Shown: one piece after another, positions 6,888 through 9,984 of the stretch
Numbering within the stretch: position 1 is the first letter of the stretch
Layout: each line of letters opens with the position of its first letter
Assembly: GCA_003500955.1 (NCBI GenBank)
Contig: DNQP01000302.1
Span: 570 to 10,553 of the forward strand
Reading direction: 5' to 3'
Origin: Curvibacter sp.
GTDB taxonomy: Bacteria > Pseudomonadota > Gammaproteobacteria > Burkholderiales > Burkholderiaceae_C
Length of the DNA stretch: 9,984 bases
Position numbers and translations under genes: made by a program
The notes under the pieces: model-generated
Databases searched by the model: none
What the model saw: only the letters and a program-made list of their open reading frames with translations
What the model was told of the DNA's origin: nothing

Positions 6888-7508
6888 ATGTTCCAGGACC
6901 GACTCGATGCCGCGCAGCGGCTGGCTGCGCGCCTGCAGGCCTACCGCGGCCAGCGCCCGCTGGTGCTGGCCATTCCACGGGGCGCCGTGCCGATGGCGCG
7001 GGTCATCGCCACCGCGCTCGGGGGTGATTTCGACATGGTGCTGGTGCGCAAGCTGCCTGCGCCCTGGCAGCCCGAGCTCGCCGTCGGCTCGGTTGACGAG
7101 ACCGGCTGGACCTATGTCGCGCCCTTTGCCGCCAGTGCCGGCGCTGACGCGCAGTATCTCGAGGCCGAGAAGCAGCGCCAGCTGCGCATCATCCGCGCGC
7201 GGCGTGCCCAGTACACGCCACTGCGCCCGCACCTCGACCCGGCTGGCCGCACCGTCATCGTGGTCGACGACGGCCTGGCCACCGGCGCGACCATGATCGC
7301 CGCGCTGCACGGCCTGCGCCAGCAGAAGCCGGCGCGGCTGGTCTGCGCGGTGCCGGTCGCGCCACCGGAGACGCTGGACAGGGTGCGGCCGCTGGCCGAC
7401 GAAGTGGTCTGTCTCGAGGTACCCGAGGACTTCCAGGCCGTCGGCCAGTTCTACCGCCACTTCGACCAGGTCGAGGACGAGGACGTCATCGCGCTGCTCA
7501 AGGCCTGA
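6888..7508 (+). CDS. predicted phosphoribosyltransferase (type I PRTase fold, COG1926-like)
   Basis: The 206-residue cytoplasmic protein has a type I phosphoribosyltransferase core. The PRPP-binding motif VIVVDDGLATGATM is at residues 123-136, with the acidic pair Asp127 and Asp128 and the phosphate-binding loop ATGAT. The N-terminus has the expected beta-strand LVLAIPRGAVPMA followed by FDMVLVRKLPAPWQPELAVG, typical of the group of predicted PRTases of unknown substrate often listed as COG1926. There is no orotate-, adenine- or hypoxanthine-specific hood I can recognise, so the base or acceptor is unknown. It starts 27 bp from the divergent arginase and ends 4 bp from the stop of the convergent hydrolase. 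Proteins of this PRTase group are found fused to dienelactone-hydrolase-like domains in other bacteria (Mycobacterium tuberculosis Rv0571c, from memory), which links it to the neighbouring hydrolase despite the opposite strand. Confidence 0.85.
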   Translation: MFQDRLDAAQRLAARLQAYRGQRPLVLAIPRGAVPMARVIATALGGDFDMVLVRKLPAPWQPELAVGSVDETGWTYVAPFAASAGADAQYLEAEKQRQLRIIRARRAQYTPLRPHLDPAGRTVIVVDDGLATGATMIAALHGLRQQKPARLVCAVPVAPPETLDRVRPLADEVVCLEVPEDFQAVGQFYRHFDQVEDEDVIALLKA

Positions 7509-7512
7509 GCCG

Positions 7513-8151
7513 CTAACGCCAGTGACGGCTGAACCAGGCCGCGGCCTGGCGCGCGACTTCGTCCAGTGCCCCGGCCTCCTCGAACAGATGGCTGGCATCC
7601 GGCACCACGACCAGCTGCTTCTCGCAGCGCAGCCGCCCCAGGGCCTCGCGGTTGAGCGCCAGCACCTCGGTGTCGGCGCCGCCGACCAGCAGCAGCGTGG
7701 GCGCGCTCACCTTGGCCAGCTCGTGTGCGCCGGCCAGGTCCGCGCGGCCGCCGCGCGAGACCACGGCCTGCACCTCGTCACCCAGCGCAGCGGCCGCCTG
7801 CAGCGCGGCTGCCGCACCCGTGCTGGCACCGAAATAGCCAATCGGCAGATGCCGGCTCGCGGGTGTGTGCAGCATCACGTAGGCCGTGGCGATCAGCAGG
7901 CGATGCGTGAGCAGGGTGATGTCGAAGCGCGTGTGGTAGTCCAGGTCTTCCACCAGCGTCAGCAGGTCCAGCAGCAAGGTGCCTGTGCCCTGTGCGTGCA
8001 GCGCCCGGGCCACGTGGGCGTTGCGTGGGCTGTGGCGGCTGCTGCCGCTGCCATGAGCGAACAGCACCAGACCGCGGGCCTGGACCGGCAGCTCCAGCAG
8101 GCCTTCGATGTGGGTGTCGTCGGCTGGGATGCGCAGCAGTTCGGATGACAT
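7513..8151 (-). CDS. small alpha/beta hydrolase (dienelactone-hydrolase-like)
   Basis: The 212-residue cytoplasmic protein has an alpha/beta-hydrolase fold. The likely oxyanion strand and loop is LVLFAHGSGSSRHSPRN (about 28-44). The nucleophile elbow GASTG places Ser110, the probable acid is Asp160 in LLLVGGADTEVL, and the catalytic His188 lies in VVPDASHLFEE, so the Ser/Asp/His triad is intact. It lacks a signal peptide and a long lid insertion. Ser instead of Cys as nucleophile argues against a true dienelactone hydrolase. The start is ATG 8149-8151; the preceding ribosome site is weak. It faces the phosphoribosyltransferase gene tail to tail with a 4-bp gap. The natural substrate is unknown; esterase or acyl-transfer chemistry on a nucleotide-linked or glycosyl substrate is conceivable from the PRTase association, but that is inference. 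Confidence 0.85.
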   Translation of the reverse strand: MSSELLRIPADDTHIEGLLELPVQARGLVLFAHGSGSSRHSPRNAHVARALHAQGTGTLLLDLLTLVEDLDYHTRFDITLLTHRLLIATAYVMLHTPASRHLPIGYFGASTGAAAALQAAAALGDEVQAVVSRGGRADLAGAHELAKVSAPTLLLVGGADTEVLALNREALGRLRCEKQLVVVPDASHLFEEAGALDEVARQAAAWFSRHWR

Positions 8152-8180
8152 GTCGTGGGGGCCCGTCGCCAGCGTCAGCC

Positions 8181-8209
8181 ACGGTAACGCCGATTGCGGG
8201 CCTCGTCAA
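8181..8209 (-). promoter_or_regulatory. candidate sigma-70 promoter for the hydrolase
   Basis: On the minus strand TTGACG (8204-8209, 5/6 match) is followed after exactly 17 bp by TACCGT (8181-8186, 3/6). A transcript would start roughly 20-25 bases before the hydrolase ATG. The -10 box is poor, so the call rests on the good -35 box, the spacing and the position. Confidence 0.3.
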
Positions 8210-8222
8210 TCATGGGCAGGGG

Positions 8223-8340
8223 TACAGCATCCCTGGCAAGCCAGACCATCGCTGCTGTGGCCTTGGCGGGCGACGCTGGGAGCGGGGCTACGCGGCTTAG
8301 CCCCGCCCCCAAACGACACTCGCCAACCAGGGATGCCGTA
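8223..8340. repeat. nested long inverted repeat, about 118 bp, able to form an extended hairpin
   Basis: Outer arms 8223-8236 and 8327-8340 are complementary at 13 of 14 positions (single mismatch 8226/8337; core GCATCCCTGG against CCAGGGATGC). Directly inside, arms 8263-8290 and 8298-8326 pair over 28 positions with one bulged A (8311), one G-T wobble and about four mismatches, ending in a perfect 9-bp stem GCGGGGCTA/TAGCCCCGC around the 7-base loop CGCGGCT. The left arm alone carries 26 unpaired bases (8237-8262). No T-run follows on either strand and no clear target-site duplication flanks it. It may be a REP/MITE-like element, a structured RNA or a DNA-binding site; the sequence alone does not decide. 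Confidence 0.7.
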
Positions 8341-8402
8341 ATGGACGCAAGCCTGACGGGAGGATGACCTAAATTGCCCAGCGTTTCACGACCAGTTTCA
8401 AG

Positions 8403-8432
8403 TTGACCAAGCTGATCGCGTTGCGCGATGAT
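8403..8432 (+). promoter_or_regulatory. candidate promoter with overlapping palindrome upstream of the chemoreceptor
   Basis: TTGACC (8403-8408, 5/6 to -35) is followed after 18 bp by GATGAT (8427-8432, 4/6 to -10). The spacer holds the palindrome ATCGCG-TTG-CGCGAT (8415-8429), placed where a repressor could block RNA polymerase. A sigma-28 flagellar promoter was looked for and not seen. Moderate-to-weak evidence. Confidence 0.3.
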
Positions 8433-8463
8433 GTTTCCAATGACAGTCGTTGGAGCTTGATCT

Positions 8464-9984
8464 ATGTCAAATCGTGCGAGCCAGAGTTTTCAGAGTGCCG
8501 ATCTGGCCTTCCGGCTACCGCTGCTGATTTTCCTGGCGGTGGGTGTCGTTTTTGCGGCGCTCATATTTGCGATCAGCTTCATGCTGATGCGATCCGCCGA
8601 GGACTCTGCCCGCAAAGCGATGGACGACGAGTCCAAGCTGATTGTGGGCATGATCGACGCGTCGGAGCAATACCTGACACTGCGGGCCACCTCCCTGGCG
8701 AAGGCCTTCCAGGACACCTTGGCCGGGCAATTCGAACTGTCACCTGACATCACCGAGGTCAACGGCAAGCCGGCACCGACGCTCAAGCTCAATGGCAAGC
8801 CGTTGAACATGAATTTTTCCGTGGTCGATCAGTTCACGCGCAACACCGGCGCTGTCGCAACAGTCTTCGCCAAAACCGGGGATGACTTTATTCGCGTCAC
8901 GACCTCCTTGATCACTGACAAGGGTGCGCGCGCCATCGGCACCCTGCTGGATCGCAATCACCCGGGCTACCAGGCGACCGTCGAGGGGAGAACGTACTCG
9001 GGCCCTGCGGTACTGTTCGGCAAGCCCTACCTCACCCAGTATGACCCGATCCGAGACGCGTCCGGCAAGGTCATCGGCTTGTCGTTCATTGGTCTGGACT
9101 ACACCGACTACATGAGCAAGCTGAAGGAATCCATACGCCGCATGCGGATCGGTGAAACGGGCTACTTCATCATTCTTGACTCCCGTCCCGGGAGAAACTT
9201 CGGAAACTACGTGTTGCATCCAAGTCTCGAAGGTCAGAACGGACTGGAGACCAAGGACGCCTTGGACGGCAAGGCCTTCATCAAGGAAATCGTCGAGCGC
9301 AAGAGCGGCAGCATCGACTACGCCTTGAAAGAGGCCAACGGAGAGATTCGAGTCAAGATCGCCTCGTTCAATCACCTGCCGCGCTGGGAGTGGGTCGTCG
9401 TCGGCAGCGCCTACGCAGACGAGTTCAGTCGTGACATCCGCATGCTTCGCAACATCTTCGCAGGTGTGGGCGTCGTCTTGGTGCTTCTGATCTCCGGTGC
9501 GGTTTACGTCCTCCTGAGGCGACTCTTGATCCAGCGCCTGGTGCGCCTGGAGAGCGCGGCGCAGGCCTTGGGGTCTGGCGACCTCACGATGAAGCTGCAG
9601 GTCGATCGGCATGACGAGATCGGGCGTCTGATGACGGCCATGAATCAGGTCGCAGACAGCCTCGCCGGTGTCGTGCGCCATGTGCGGCAAGGCTCGGAGT
9701 CTGTCTCGACCGCCAGTGCCGAGATCGCCCAGGGCAACCAGGACCTCAGCGCCCGCACCGAAAGCCAAGCCAGCGCGCTGGAGCAGACCGCGGCCAGCAT
9801 GGAGCAGCTGGGCTCCACCGTGCGCCAGAACGCCGACAACGCGCGCCAGGCCAACCAGCTGGCGCAGAGCGCCAGCACCGTTGCCGTGCAGGGCGGGCAG
9901 GTCGTGGCCCAGGTGGTCGACACCATGAAGGGCATCAACGACAGCTCGCGCAAGATCGCCGACATCATCGGCGTGATCGACGGC
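8464..9984 (+). CDS. methyl-accepting chemotaxis protein with Cache sensor (3' end beyond window)
   Basis: This is an inner-membrane chemoreceptor; 507 residues are visible and the frame is open at the edge. TM1 is at about residues 18-42. The periplasmic sensor (about 43-329) resembles the Cache_3-Cache_2 fusion family, with segments such as [21 protein letters not shown] and a second Cache part beginning near [12 protein letters not shown]2 (about 331-353) leads into HAMP (about 354-406, with the DEIGRL signature) and the start of the signalling coiled coil from about residue 416 ([20 protein letters not shown], then the methylation-helix region [18 protein letters not shown]). It should signal through CheW/CheA to the flagellar motor or to a pilus-linked pathway; Cache sensors of this type often bind small organic acids, but the ligand is unknown. 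GGAG (8452-8455) lies eight bases before the ATG. Sensor-coding DNA is less GC-rich (about 57-62% on sampled lines) than the signalling part (about 70%). Confidence 0.93.
   Translation, partial: MSNRASQSFQSADLAFRLPLLIFLAVGVVFAALIFAISFMLMRSAEDSARKAMDDESKLIVGMIDASEQYLTLRATSLAKAFQDTLAGQFELSPDITEVNGKPAPTLKLNGKPLNMNFSVVDQFTRNTGAVATVFAKTGDDFIRVTTSLITDKGARAIGTLLDRNHPGYQATVEGRTYSGPAVLFGKPYLTQYDPIRDASGKVIGLSFIGLDYTDYMSKLKESIRRMRIGETGYFIILDSRPGRNFGNYVLHPSLEGQNGLETKDALDGKAFIKEIVERKSGSIDYALKEANGEIRVKIASFNHLPRWEWVVVGSAYADEFSRDIRMLRNIFAGVGVVLVLLISGAVYVLLRRLLIQRLVRLESAAQALGSGDLTMKLQVDRHDEIGRLMTAMNQVADSLAGVVRHVRQGSESVSTASAEIAQGNQDLSARTESQASALEQTAASMEQLGSTVRQNADNARQANQLAQSASTVAVQGGQVVAQVVDTMKGINDSSRKIADIIGVIDG

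Larger units (their letters stand above)
8152..8463. other. 312-bp intergenic region between divergent genes
   Basis: This is the longest non-coding stretch here and carries no convincing small gene. From left to right it holds a candidate hydrolase promoter (8181-8209, minus strand), a nested long inverted repeat (8223-8340), and a candidate chemoreceptor promoter with an overlapping small palindrome (8403-8432). Both flanking genes point away from it, so no terminator is required within it. Confidence 0.7.

Noticed and set aside
5940..7598. Extended arginase reading frame of 552 codons
   Set aside because: The upstream 246 codons are antisense to the phosphoribosyltransferase gene and resemble no arginase. 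The family N-terminus begins at ATG 6858-6860.
8282..8310. Intrinsic terminator at the GCGGGGCTA/TAGCCCCGC hairpin
   Set aside because: No T-run follows on either strand and both flanking genes point away from it, so there is no transcript to end.
8223..8340. Integron attC site
   Set aside because: The bulged hairpin shape recalls attC, but the paired RYYYAAC / GTTRRRY core sites are not present at the ends, and no gene cassette or integrase is nearby.
8370..8400. Sigma-28 flagellar promoter for the chemoreceptor, prompted by TAAA at 8370
   Set aside because: The bases about 15 nt downstream do not resemble GCCGATAA.
8740..9768. Long minus-strand open frame opposite the chemoreceptor
   Set aside because: The plus strand encodes a clear Cache-HAMP-MCP protein with two membrane helices. 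The antisense product has no recognisable domain.

Overview
The window looks like chromosomal DNA of a GC-rich betaproteobacterium, most likely Burkholderiales and plausibly Comamonadaceae. The reasons are the high GC (about 70% in most genes by hand counts on sample lines), third-position G/C codon use, PilT and PilU sequences close to beta/gammaproteobacterial ones, and an MCP signalling helix of the kind common in Comamonadaceae. The genus assignment is inference. No IS element, phage gene, CRISPR array, tRNA or rRNA was recognised.

Layout. Positions 1-1818 (minus strand) hold the type IV pilus retraction ATPases: pilT, then pilU, which runs off the left edge. Divergent from pilT across a 41-bp gap is yggS, the PLP-homeostasis protein, an old neighbour of pilT-like genes. 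Next on the plus strand is an orphan GspG-like pseudopilin gene (2650-3132). Eight bases after it comes a 929-residue membrane protein with HAMP, GAF-like, GGDEF and EAL domains (3141-5930). Facing it on the minus strand is an arginase (5940-6860). Diverging from the arginase is a predicted phosphoribosyltransferase (6888-7508), and convergent with that, 4 bp away, is a small alpha/beta hydrolase (7513-8151). A 312-bp non-coding gap contains a striking nested inverted repeat of about 118 bp. The window ends inside a chemoreceptor gene (8464 to beyond 9984) with a periplasmic Cache sensor, a HAMP domain and the start of the methyl-accepting signalling domain.

How the genes work together. The left half has a surface-motility and surface-sensing theme: pilus retraction motors, a prepilin-peptidase substrate, and a probable cyclic-di-GMP synthesis/degradation enzyme in the same apparent transcription unit as the pseudopilin. 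The chemoreceptor at the right end fits motility but is a separate unit. The middle is metabolic: arginase, and a phosphoribosyltransferase/hydrolase pair whose two families occur fused in other bacteria. Genes are packed tightly (gaps of 4, 8, 9, 27, 33 and 41 bp), so most promoters must lie inside neighbouring genes. Only the 97-bp gap before the pseudopilin and the 312-bp gap before the chemoreceptor have room for regulatory DNA.

I do not see a clearly new multi-gene system. The three items most worth following are the orphan pseudopilin/cyclic-di-GMP gene pair, the convergent phosphoribosyltransferase/hydrolase pair, and the inverted-repeat element at 8223-8340.
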